13,526 nt of DNA, from NCBI GenBank assembly GCA_002469605.1, contig DKMV01000040.1, positions 1 to 13,526 of the forward strand, given 5' to 3'. Below, in pieces: positions 1-6,036 of the stretch. A model generated the notes under the pieces. The model saw only the letters and a list, made by a program, of their open reading frames with translations. It did no database searches and was not told where the DNA came from. The first letter of the stretch is position 1. Every line of letters begins with the position of its first letter. The stretch comes from Leclercia sp. UBA7405. GTDB taxonomy: Bacteria; Pseudomonadota; Gammaproteobacteria; Enterobacterales; Enterobacteriaceae. The translations under genes and the position numbers were made by a program.

Positions 1-1
1 C

Positions 2-322
2 CCGAACACCTTCCTGCCAAGCCCGGGTAAAATCACGCGTTTCCACGCGCCGGGTGGTTTTGGTGTGCGCTGGGAGTCTCATATCTACGCCGGTTACACC
101 GTACCGCCGTACTATGACTCAATGATCGGTAAGCTTATCTGCTATGGCGAATCCCGTGACGTGGCTATTGCCCGCATGAGAAACGCCCTGCAGGAGCTGA
201 TCATCGACGGTATCAAAACCAACGTTGAGCTGCAGATGCGTATTATGAGCGACGAGAACTTCCAGCATGGTGGCACCAACATCCACTATCTGGAAAAGAA
301 ACTCGGACTTGCTGAAAAATAA
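2..322 (+). CDS. accC: Biotin carboxylase subunit of acetyl-CoA carboxylase, C-terminal part (5' end outside window)
   Basis: AccC is the ATP-dependent biotin carboxylase of acetyl-CoA carboxylase. It carboxylates biotin on AccB with bicarbonate, the first step of cytosolic fatty-acid synthesis. The window opens inside the gene in the frame starting at base 2. It gives 106 residues, about residues 344-449 of a protein usually 449 aa long, ending in KKLGLAEK and TAA at 320-322. The stretch matches the C-terminal biotin-carboxylase subdomain as I recall it from E. coli, including [11 protein letters not shown], the [10 protein letters not shown] segment and the region around [10 protein letters not shown]. 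The ATP-grasp core lies upstream and cannot be seen. A Rho-independent terminator follows within 15 bases, so this is probably the end of the accBC transcript. Identity is near certain; only the missing 5' part is unknown. Confidence 0.97.
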   Translation, partial: PNTFLPSPGKITRFHAPGGFGVRWESHIYAGYTVPPYYDSMIGKLICYGESRDVAIARMRNALQELIIDGIKTNVELQMRIMSDENFQHGGTNIHYLEKKLGLAEK

Positions 323-336
323 GCCCGCATAAGCGC

Positions 337-363
337 AAAAAGGCCGGTTAATCCGGCCTTTTT
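337..363 (+). terminator. Rho-independent terminator of accBC
   Basis: A perfect 11-bp inverted repeat (337-347 with 353-363) has a GC core (ggccgg/ccggcc), a 5-base loop (ttaat) and a T-rich right arm. It starts 14 bases after the accC stop codon. The A-run on the left means it could also stop transcription from the opposite strand. Confidence 0.9.
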
Positions 364-393
364 TATTTCTGGGGATCGCCAGGCCCCATAAGG

Positions 394-399
394 TACAAT
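394..399 (+). promoter_or_regulatory. Candidate -10 element for yhdT-panF-prmA
   Basis: TACAAT (5 of 6 to the sigma-70 consensus) lies 32 bases before the yhdT start and after the accC terminator, where a promoter would be expected. I could not find a convincing -35 hexamer 16-18 bases upstream, so this is a position-based suggestion only. Confidence 0.3.
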
Positions 400-430
400 C
401 CCCGCTTTCTTGATCCACAAGGGACAAAAA

Positions 431-676
431 ATGGACAACCGTTTTGTTCAGGCCCATAAAGAAGCGCGCTGGGCGCTGTGGCTAACCCTTCTCTATCTCG
501 TCGCGTGGTTAGTAGCCGCTTACTTACCAGACTCCGCTATTGGTATTACCGGCCTGCCGCACTGGTTCGAGATGGCCTGCCTGTTAATCCCGCTGGTGTT
601 TATTGTGCTCTGCTGGGCGATGGTGAAATTTATCTACCGGGATATTCCGCTGGAGGATGACGATCATGCAGCCTGA
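431..676 (+). CDS. yhdT: YhdT family small inner-membrane protein
   Basis: The protein has 81 residues and no established biochemical role. It starts MDNRFVQAHKEARWAL and resembles E. coli YhdT (about 80 aa) closely. Two hydrophobic segments, about residues 16-36 and 52-70, predict a two-span membrane protein with a short acidic cytoplasmic tail ([10 protein letters not shown]). I chose the ATG at 431 over an in-frame TTG at 410 because the purine-rich AAGGGA sits just upstream at 419-424 and the N-terminus then matches the family. Its 3' end overlaps panF by 11 bases. Constant linkage to the pantothenate symporter suggests an accessory role in the same transcription unit, but that is inference. 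Confidence 0.93.
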   Translation: MDNRFVQAHKEARWALWLTLLYLVAWLVAAYLPDSAIGITGLPHWFEMACLLIPLVFIVLCWAMVKFIYRDIPLEDDDHAA

Positions 677-2117
677 AGTCATTTTGCCACTCATCGCGTA
701 TCTGTTTATCGTGTTTGGCCTGTCGGTCTATGCCATGCGCAAGCGAACGACCGGCACCTTCCTGAACGAGTATTTCCTTGGCAGCCGCTCCATGGGCGGC
801 ATCGTACTGGCGATGACCCTCACCGCCACCTATATCAGCGCCAGCTCTTTTATTGGCGGGCCGGGTGCTGCCTATAAGTATGGGCTGGGCTGGGTGCTGC
901 TGGCGATGATTCAGCTGCCCGCCATCTGGCTTTCGCTGGGGATCCTGGGTAAAAAGTTCGCCATTCTGGCACGCCGTTATAATGCGGTAACCCTGAACGA
1001 TATGCTGTTTGCCCGCTATCAGAGCCGGCTGCTGGTCTGGCTGGCCAGCCTCAGCCTGCTGGTGGCCTTCGTCGGTGCCATGACCGTGCAGTTTATCGGC
1101 GGCGCGCGCCTGCTCGAGACCGCCGCCGGTATTCCCTATGAAACCGGCCTGCTGATATTCGGTATCAGTATCGCGCTCTACACCGCCTTCGGCGGTTTTC
1201 GTGCCAGCGTGCTTAATGACACCATGCAGGGCATGGTGATGCTGGTTGGCACCATCGTATTGCTGATTGGCGTGGTACATGCCGCAGGCGGGTTAAGCCA
1301 TGCGGTGCAAACGCTTCAGAATATCGACCCTAAACTGGTCTCCCCTCAGGGGGCGGATGATATTTTGTCGCCAACCTTTATGACCTCCTTCTGGGTGCTG
1401 GTCTGCTTTGGGGTGATTGGCCTGCCGCATACGGCCGTGCGCTGTATCTCTTATAAAGACAGCAAGGCGGTACACCGCGGGATTATTATCGGCACCATAG
1501 TAGTGGCGATCCTGATGCTGGGGATGCACCTCGCCGGCGCGCTGGGCCGGGCGGTAATTCCGGACTTAACCGTGCCGGATCTGGTGATCCCCACCCTGAT
1601 GGTGAAAGTGCTGCCGCCGTTCGCCGCCGGGATTTTTCTCGCCGCGCCGATGGCCGCCATTATGTCGACGATCAATGCCCAGCTGCTGCAGAGTTCCGCT
1701 ACGATCATTAAAGATCTCTATCTGAACATCCGCCCTGAGCAGATGCATAATGAAAGACGGCTGAAGCGCATGTCTGCGGCAATTACCCTGATTCTTGGTG
1801 CCCTGCTGCTGCTGGCGGCCTGGAAGCCGCCCGAGATGATCATCTGGCTGAACCTGCTGGCATTTGGTGGGCTGGAAGCGGTGTTCCTCTGGCCGCTGGT
1901 GCTGGGGCTTTACTGGGAGCGCGCGAACGCTGCCGGCGCCCTGAGCGCCATGATCGTAGGTGGCGTGCTCTATGCCGTGCTCGCCTCCTTTAATATTCAG
2001 TACCTGGGCTTCCATCCGATAGTGCCCTCGCTACTGTTAAGTTTGCTGGCCTTTGTGGTGGGTAACCGTTTCGGTCAACCCGCGCCGCAGGCCGCCGTGA
2101 TTTCTTCTGATAAATAA
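666..2117 (+). CDS. panF: Sodium/pantothenate symporter
   Basis: PanF takes up pantothenate, the vitamin precursor of coenzyme A, together with Na+ across the inner membrane. It belongs to the sodium:solute symporter (SSS) family. The protein is 483 aa, the same as in E. coli, and consists of about 13 hydrophobic spans. Recognisable stretches include [14 protein letters not shown] near residues 35-48, the [20 protein letters not shown] core and [13 protein letters not shown]. The ATG at 666 is preferred over the in-frame ATG at 657: it restores the family start [10 protein letters not shown] and has a TGGAGG ribosome-binding site (651-656) 9 bases upstream. That site lies inside yhdT and the coding regions overlap by 11 bases, suggesting translational coupling. 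prmA follows after 11 bases. Confidence 0.96.
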   Translation: MQPEVILPLIAYLFIVFGLSVYAMRKRTTGTFLNEYFLGSRSMGGIVLAMTLTATYISASSFIGGPGAAYKYGLGWVLLAMIQLPAIWLSLGILGKKFAILARRYNAVTLNDMLFARYQSRLLVWLASLSLLVAFVGAMTVQFIGGARLLETAAGIPYETGLLIFGISIALYTAFGGFRASVLNDTMQGMVMLVGTIVLLIGVVHAAGGLSHAVQTLQNIDPKLVSPQGADDILSPTFMTSFWVLVCFGVIGLPHTAVRCISYKDSKAVHRGIIIGTIVVAILMLGMHLAGALGRAVIPDLTVPDLVIPTLMVKVLPPFAAGIFLAAPMAAIMSTINAQLLQSSATIIKDLYLNIRPEQMHNERRLKRMSAAITLILGALLLLAAWKPPEMIIWLNLLAFGGLEAVFLWPLVLGLYWERANAAGALSAMIVGGVLYAVLASFNIQYLGFHPIVPSLLLSLLAFVVGNRFGQPAPQAAVISSDK

Positions 2118-2128
2118 AGAGTTTTGCC

Positions 2129-3010
2129 ATGCCGTGGATCCAATTAAAACTGAATACAACCGGCGCCAATGCCGAAGAGCTGAGCGATGCGCTGATGGAA
2201 GCCGGTTCGGTCTCCATTACCTTCCAGGACACGCATGATACGCCGGTGTTTGAACCCCTGCCGGGCGAAACCCGCCTGTGGGGCGACACCGATGTGATTG
2301 GCCTGTTTGATGCCGAAACCGATATGAAAGAGGTAGTGGCGATGCTGGAACAGCACCCGCTGCTGGGCGCCGGCTTTGTCCATAAAATCGAACAGCTGGA
2401 AGATAAAGACTGGGAGCGCGAGTGGATGGATAACTTCCACCCGATGCAGTTCGGTACGCGTCTGTGGATCTGCCCGAGCTGGCGCGAGGTGCCGGACGCA
2501 AATGCCGTGAACGTAATGCTCGATCCAGGTCTGGCATTCGGCACCGGCACCCACCCAACCACCTCCCTCTGCCTGCAGTGGCTCGACGGGCTGGATCTGA
2601 ACGGCAAGACGGTGATCGACTTCGGCTGCGGATCCGGGATCCTCGCCATCGCTGCCCTGAAACTTGGCGCCGCTAAAGCGATCGGGATCGATATCGATCC
2701 GCAGGCCATTCAGGCCAGCCGCGACAACGCCGAGCGTAACGGCGTTTCCGACCGCCTTGAGCTCTACCTGCCGCAGGACCAGCCAGAAGCCATGAAAGCC
2801 GATGTGGTAGTGGCAAACATCCTCGCCGGCCCGTTACGCGAGCTGGCGCCGTTAATCAGCGTGCTGCCCGTGGCAGGTGGTCTGCTGGGCCTTTCGGGGA
2901 TCCTGGCAAGCCAGGCAGAAAGCGTCTGCGACGCTTACGCCGATCTCTTCACCCTCGACCCGGTGGTCGAAAAAGAAGAGTGGTGTCGGATTACCGGCCA
3001 GAAACGCTAA
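2129..3010 (+). CDS. prmA: Ribosomal protein L11 methyltransferase
   Basis: PrmA uses S-adenosylmethionine to trimethylate amino groups of ribosomal protein L11 in the cytoplasm; loss is usually tolerated. The protein is 293 aa, full length for the family. An N-terminal L11-recognition domain (about residues 1-90, [10 protein letters not shown]...) is joined by a linker ([16 protein letters not shown]) to a class I Rossmann methyltransferase domain. SAM-binding motif I is [20 protein letters not shown] (about residues 163-182), followed by the acidic motif GIDIDPQA and the catalytic-loop motif [19 protein letters not shown], typical of PrmA, is present. It starts 11 bases after panF with AAGAG upstream, so it is probably the last gene of yhdT-panF-prmA. 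A strong terminator follows. Confidence 0.97.
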   Translation: MPWIQLKLNTTGANAEELSDALMEAGSVSITFQDTHDTPVFEPLPGETRLWGDTDVIGLFDAETDMKEVVAMLEQHPLLGAGFVHKIEQLEDKDWEREWMDNFHPMQFGTRLWICPSWREVPDANAVNVMLDPGLAFGTGTHPTTSLCLQWLDGLDLNGKTVIDFGCGSGILAIAALKLGAAKAIGIDIDPQAIQASRDNAERNGVSDRLELYLPQDQPEAMKADVVVANILAGPLRELAPLISVLPVAGGLLGLSGILASQAESVCDAYADLFTLDPVVEKEEWCRITGQKR

Positions 3011-3024
3011 AAATGTAAAAATAG

Positions 3025-3056
3025 AAAACGTGATCGATAATGGTCACGTTTTTTTT
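3025..3056 (+). terminator. Rho-independent terminator after prmA
   Basis: Stem 3025-3036 with 3041-3052, containing one or two G-T pairs near the loop ataa, is followed by an unbroken T-run ending at 3056. It begins 15 bases after the prmA stop and separates the panF-prmA unit from cah. Confidence 0.92.
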
Positions 3057-3088
3057 CAGTTTTCCTTACGCACCCGCGAATTACGCCC

Positions 3089-3097
3089 TGGTAAAAT
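3089..3097 (+). promoter_or_regulatory. Candidate extended -10 promoter for cah
   Basis: TGG-TAAAAT (3089-3097) forms an extended -10 element about 62 bases before the cah start codon, directly downstream of the prmA terminator. The -35 region is poor, which extended -10 promoters tolerate. Supported by position and motif only. Confidence 0.35.
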
Positions 3098-3159
3098 ATC
3101 CAAATGAATCATGCACTTAAATTAATAAATCTTTTGGAAATATACACCGGAGAAATATC

Positions 3160-3900
3160 ATGAACCTTAAAGCCCATGGAATGTGGCTGCTGACCCTGAG
3201 CATTATGTCGACCCCGGCTTTGGCAGGCCACTGGAGCTACGAAGGCGACACCGCACCGGAGCACTGGGGTGAGCTTGAAAGCGCTTATAAGACCTGCCAG
3301 ACAGGCATGAATCAGTCCCCTATTAATATTGATAACACCCTCAAAGCCCACCTCTCCCCGCTTAAGACCCACTACACCGAAGGGCCCGTTAAGGTGCTCA
3401 ATAACGGCCACACTATTCAGGCCGAAGAGAAAGCGGATACCCAGGATGCCATTACGCTGGATAACCAGCGCTGGACACTGCAGCAGTTCCATTTCCATGC
3501 CCCCAGCGAAAACACTATCCACGGCAAAAAATATGACATGGAGATGCACCTGGTGCATAAAAACGCCGGAGGGGAGATTACCGTAGTTGCCGTGATGTTC
3601 GATAAGGGCGCGGCCAACGAAGAGCTGGATAAAATCTGGAAACCGATGCCGCAGCAGGTGGATCAGCAGGCCACCCTGACCACCCATATGGACCTTAATA
3701 ACCTGCTGCCGAAGGTGAAAACCTACTGGCGTTTTAGCGGCTCTCTGACGACGCCACCGTGCTCCGAGGGGGTCACCTGGCTGGTCATGCAGCATCCTCT
3801 TACCCTTTCTGCGGCACAGCTGGAAACCCTGACGCGTACTCTGCATCATCACAACAACCGCCCGGTACAACCGCTGCACGGTCGCCTGGTGGTTGAATAA
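3160..3900 (+). CDS. cah: Periplasmic alpha-class carbonic anhydrase
   Basis: This zinc enzyme interconverts CO2 and bicarbonate. The protein is 246 aa. Residues 1-22 form a signal peptide (MNLKAHGMWLLTLSIMSTPA then LA/GHWSY), so the enzyme is periplasmic. The three zinc histidines are H111 and H113 (QFHFHAPSE) and H130 (MEMHLVH), with E117 and E128 in the usual supporting places. H84 (NNGHT) aligns with the proton-shuttle histidine 64 of human CA II, T197-T198 precede PPC, and C46 and C201 can form the conserved disulfide. All catalytic residues are therefore present. The start has GGAGA 8 bases upstream. The gene is set between prmA and dusB with its own flanking signals. E. coli K-12 lacks it here, while Klebsiella has a similar enzyme. 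Confidence 0.95.
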   Translation: MNLKAHGMWLLTLSIMSTPALAGHWSYEGDTAPEHWGELESAYKTCQTGMNQSPINIDNTLKAHLSPLKTHYTEGPVKVLNNGHTIQAEEKADTQDAITLDNQRWTLQQFHFHAPSENTIHGKKYDMEMHLVHKNAGGEITVVAVMFDKGAANEELDKIWKPMPQQVDQQATLTTHMDLNNLLPKVKTYWRFSGSLTTPPCSEGVTWLVMQHPLTLSAAQLETLTRTLHHHNNRPVQPLHGRLVVE

Positions 3901-3934
3901 TGACCTCATCCGGTCTTGATATCATGTTCTAAAA

Positions 3935-3950
3935 TGCGATGTGGATCGCA
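3935..3950. promoter_or_regulatory. TGCGA-N6-TCGCA palindrome, CRP-S-like site or hairpin
   Basis: The sequence reads TGCGATGTGGATCGCA. The half-sites TGCGA/TCGCA are those of Sxy-dependent CRP-S sites rather than canonical TGTGA/TCACA sites. As RNA it would form a 6-bp stem with a GTGG loop, so a structural role just after cah is equally possible. Confidence 0.3.
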
Positions 3951-3962
3951 AAGATGCGCGGA

Positions 3963-3987
3963 AATCTGCTGCTAAAAACAGCAGATT
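3963..3987 (+). other. Hairpin downstream of cah, no T-run
   Basis: A perfect 9-bp inverted repeat (3963-3971 with 3979-3987, aatctgctg/cagcagatt) with loop ctaaaaa sits 62 bases after the cah stop. No T-run follows, so it is not a classical terminator. It may protect the 3' end of the cah mRNA or terminate weakly. Confidence 0.5.
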
Positions 3988-4064
3988 ATCCCGCGTATTG
4001 CTTCATTAAATGAGAAAAAATAAGAAGTTTTAGGAATTTGTAAAAGCCTATAAAACCGCCACAC

Positions 4065-4097
4065 TCACTTAAGTGAATGATTTGTCTCATATATAAT
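4065..4097 (+). promoter_or_regulatory. Candidate second dusB-fis promoter with palindromic operator
   Basis: A perfect sigma-70 -10 hexamer TATAAT (4092-4097) lies 17 bases downstream of TTAAGT (4069-4074, 3 of 6 to the -35 consensus). That -35 sits inside the perfect 12-bp palindrome TCACTTAAGTGA (4065-4076). Predicted start is near 4104, about 93 bases upstream of the main fis start. I do not recognise the palindrome as the site of a known regulator. Confidence 0.4.
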
Positions 4098-4146
4098 TCC
4101 GGTAGCAATACTTTGTCGGCGATTCTTTGATCTGCAACAGAGGATT

Positions 4147-4161
4147 GTTCAAAGTTTGGCC
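4147..4161. promoter_or_regulatory. Probable Fis-binding site (autoregulation)
   Basis: GTTCAAAGTTTGGCC fits the Fis core pattern (G1, Y4 R5, Y11 R12, C15) except at its centre. Its centre at 4154 is about 43 bases upstream of the predicted fis start. This agrees with the autoregulatory Fis site near -42 described for the E. coli fis promoter, where Fis blocks RNA polymerase. Confidence 0.6.
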
Positions 4162-4197
4162 TTTCATCTCGTGCAAAAAATGCGTAATATACGCCGC
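4162..4197 (+). promoter_or_regulatory. Main dusB-fis promoter
   Basis: The -35 TTTCAT (4162-4167), a 17-base spacer and the -10 TAATAT (4185-4190) are followed by a GC-rich discriminator (ACGCCGCC) and a C at the likely start near 4197. The segment matches the E. coli fis promoter as I recall it, including the GC-rich discriminator and C start linked to stringent, growth-phase-dependent control. Transcript leader to dusB is about 33 bases. Confidence 0.85.
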
Positions 4198-4229
4198 CTT
4201 GCAGTCACAGTATGGTCATTTCTTAACTC

Positions 4230-5195
4230 ATGCGCATCGGACACCACCAGCTCAGAAATCGCCTGATTGCAGCACCTATGGCAGGTATTACCGACCGGCC
4301 TTTCAGGACGCTGTGTTACGAGATGGGAGCAGGCCTGACCGTTTCCGAGATGATGTCGTCTAACCCGCAGGTCTGGGAAAGCGATAAATCTCGTCTTCGG
4401 ATGGTGCACATTGATGAACCAGGTATTCGCACCGTGCAAATCGCCGGTTGTGTCCCTGAAGAGATGGCGCAAGCCGCGCGTATTAACGTTGAAAGTGGCG
4501 CCCAGATTATTGATATCAATATGGGTTGCCCGGCAAAAAAGGTGAATCGCAAGCTTGCAGGCTCAGCCCTTCTGCAACATCCCGACCTGGTGAAGTCTAT
4601 CCTGTTGGCGGTGGTTGAGGCAGTGGACGTTCCTGTCACGTTGAAGATTCGCACGGGTTGGGCGCCGGAACACCGTAACTGTGTAGAAATTGCCCAACTG
4701 GCTGAAGACTGTGGTATCCAGGCCCTGACCATTCATGGACGCACCCGCGCCTGTTTGTTCAACGGCAATGCGGAATACGACAGCATTCGGGCAGTTAAGC
4801 AGAAAGTTTCCATTCCGATTATCGCGAATGGCGACATTACTGACCCGCTTAAAGCCAGAGCTGTGCTCGACTATACAGGGGCAGATGCTCTGATGATAGG
4901 ACGTGCAGCTCAGGGAAGACCCTGGATCTTTCGGGAAATCCAGCATTATCTGGACACTGGGGAGTTGCTTGCTCCGCTGCCTCTGGCAGAAGTAAAGCGC
5001 TTACTTTGTGCGCATGTTCGGGAATTGCACGGTTTTTACGGCCACGCAAAAGGGTACCGAATAGCGCGTAAACACGTCTCCTGGTATCTCCAGGAGCACG
5101 CTCCAGATGACCAGTTTCGGCGCACATTCAACGCCATAGAGGATGCCAGCGAACAGCTGGAGGCGTTGGAGGCATACTTCGAAAATTTTGCGTAA
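4230..5195 (+). CDS. dusB: tRNA-dihydrouridine synthase B
   Basis: DusB is a flavin enzyme that reduces specific uridines in the tRNA D-loop to dihydrouridine, using NADPH. The protein is 321 aa, the same length as in E. coli. The TIM-barrel domain starts with [15 protein letters not shown] (FMN-binding region). The catalytic cysteine is C100 in [25 protein letters not shown] and [16 protein letters not shown] mark the FMN phosphate and tRNA-facing loops. A helical C-terminal RNA-binding domain follows. The ATG at 4230 has no visible Shine-Dalgarno sequence (ATTTCTTAACTC precedes it), suggesting weak translation, in line with the E. coli gene acting largely as a long leader for fis. fis follows after 25 bases in the same transcript. 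Confidence 0.96.
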   Translation: MRIGHHQLRNRLIAAPMAGITDRPFRTLCYEMGAGLTVSEMMSSNPQVWESDKSRLRMVHIDEPGIRTVQIAGCVPEEMAQAARINVESGAQIIDINMGCPAKKVNRKLAGSALLQHPDLVKSILLAVVEAVDVPVTLKIRTGWAPEHRNCVEIAQLAEDCGIQALTIHGRTRACLFNGNAEYDSIRAVKQKVSIPIIANGDITDPLKARAVLDYTGADALMIGRAAQGRPWIFREIQHYLDTGELLAPLPLAEVKRLLCAHVRELHGFYGHAKGYRIARKHVSWYLQEHAPDDQFRRTFNAIEDASEQLEALEAYFENFA

Positions 5196-5220
5196 ACAGA
5201 AATAAAGAGCTGACAGAACT
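5181..5220 (+). promoter_or_regulatory. AU-rich translation-enhancing leader of fis
   Basis: The 3' end of dusB contains GAAAATTTTG, followed by an AT-rich spacer with only a weak AAGAG ahead of the fis ATG. From memory, E. coli Fis translation depends on an upstream AU element in this place. The conserved sequence suggests the same mechanism here. Confidence 0.5.
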
Positions 5221-5517
5221 ATGTTCGAACAACGCGTAAATTCTGACGTACTGACCGTTTCTACCGTTAACTCTCAGGACCAGGTGACTCAAAAGCCCCT
5301 GCGTGACTCGGTTAAACAGGCACTGAAGAACTATTTTGCTCAACTGAATGGTCAGGACGTTAATGACCTGTATGAGCTGGTACTGGCTGAAGTTGAACAG
5401 CCCCTGTTGGACATGGTGATGCAATACACCCGCGGTAACCAGACCCGTGCAGCCCTGATGATGGGCATCAACCGTGGTACTCTGCGTAAGAAACTGAAAA
5501 AATACGGCATGAACTAA
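5221..5517 (+). CDS. fis: Nucleoid-associated DNA-bending protein Fis
   Basis: Fis is a small homodimeric nucleoid protein. It bends DNA, activates rRNA and tRNA promoters during rapid growth, represses its own promoter, and assists site-specific recombination and phage excision. The 98-aa product appears identical to E. coli Fis as I remember it. The N-terminal arm region (residues 1-26, [14 protein letters not shown]...) is followed by dimerisation helices and a C-terminal helix-turn-helix (about residues 73-94, [20 protein letters not shown]). It is co-transcribed with dusB (25-base gap) from the promoter near 4162-4197 and ends in a strong terminator. A Fis-dependent rRNA operon ends at the far edge of the same window. 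Confidence 0.99.
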
Positions 5518-5541
5518 TTTCGATTAGCGAAATGCATGTTT

Positions 5542-5578
5542 AAAAAGGCGCGAACCGGCATGGGGCAGCGCCTTTTTT
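5542..5578 (+). terminator. Rho-independent terminator of dusB-fis
   Basis: A 10-bp stem (5542-5551, aaaaaggcgc, with 5568-5577, gcgccttttt) is followed by a six-T run, 24 bases after the fis stop. The loop of 16 bases is rather long. Confidence 0.9.
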
Positions 5579-5717
5579 ATTGGCTTTTCTGCTGTTGTGC
5601 CCGCCCCACGCTTCCCGATGCTGGTTAAAACGTAAACCTCCGTATCCCCCGCTTCTCAGCCGCTATTTTTCGTGTATATTTCCTGCACTTTTGCCAACTC
5701 TTTCCGGTAACCCCCCC

Positions 5718-5888
5718 ATGATCCGCAAATACTGGTGGCTCGTCGTTTTCGCGATTGGCATCTTCATTTTCGATGCCCTGCTGATGCAGTGGATTGAGAT
5801 GCTCTCTACAGAGACGGACAAATGCCGCAATATGGACTCCGTGAATCCGCTTAAACTGATTAACTGTTCCGATCTGAACCAGTATTAA
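5718..5888 (+). CDS. yhdU: YhdU family small membrane protein (DUF2556)
   Basis: This 56-aa protein has no known function. One hydrophobic segment (about residues 5-24, YWWLVVFAIGIFIFDALLMQ) predicts a single-span inner-membrane protein. The polar tail carries two cysteines, C36 (DKCRNMDS) and C50 (LINCSDLN), probably in the periplasm. The sequence closely resembles E. coli YhdU, which is slightly longer and diverges at the C-terminus. The ATG at 5718 is chosen because the family begins MIRKYWWL; the frame stays open upstream but that part does not resemble the family. The ribosome-binding site is weak (CGGTAA then a C-run). In E. coli yhdJ lies between fis and yhdU; it is absent here. Confidence 0.88.
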   Translation: MIRKYWWLVVFAIGIFIFDALLMQWIEMLSTETDKCRNMDSVNPLKLINCSDLNQY

Positions 5889-5912
5889 GCCGCGGTTAAA
5901 AGAGACGAAATC

Positions 5913-5939
5913 CCCGCATTTCCACTAAAAATGTGCGGG
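5913..5939 (+). other. Weak hairpin after yhdU
   Basis: CCCGCA (5913-5918) can pair with TGCGGG (5934-5939), extended by TT/AA with a small bulge. There is no T-run on this strand, so termination after yhdU is uncertain. Confidence 0.3.
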
Positions 5940-6036
5940 CTAAAATCCCTTTGAGGCGAATCCATTGGATGATAATGTCTCACCCCTTCTTACCCGGTAT
6001 AGCCAATACCCTCACAGCGTATGAGTAGACGTGATC

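Larger units (their letters stand above)
3901..4229 (+). other. Intergenic regulatory region between cah and dusB
   Basis: This 329-base gap has no credible gene. In order it holds: a TGCGA-N6-TCGCA palindrome (3935-3950); a perfect 9-bp hairpin without a T-run (3963-3987); an AT-rich block (about 4005-4060); a 12-bp palindrome overlapping the -35 of a candidate promoter with a perfect TATAAT (4065-4097); a Fis-like site (4147-4161); and the conserved fis promoter (4162-4197). The segment from about 4165 to 4229 closely matches the E. coli fis promoter as I remember it. Confidence 0.85.

Noticed and set aside
630..1280. Long open frame on the minus strand opposite panF (216 aa)
   Set aside because: It is antisense to a clear panF gene, rich in His/Gln as expected from reversed membrane-protein codons, and resembles no family.
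5951..5978. Promoter-like TTGAGG with GATAAT or TAATGT, and a possible sigma-28 (flagellar) promoter, before the c-di-GMP gene
   Set aside because: TTGAGG to GATAAT spacing is only 14 bases, TAATGT is a weak -10, and the -35 region does not resemble the sigma-28 TAAAGTTT element. Not strong enough to annotate.
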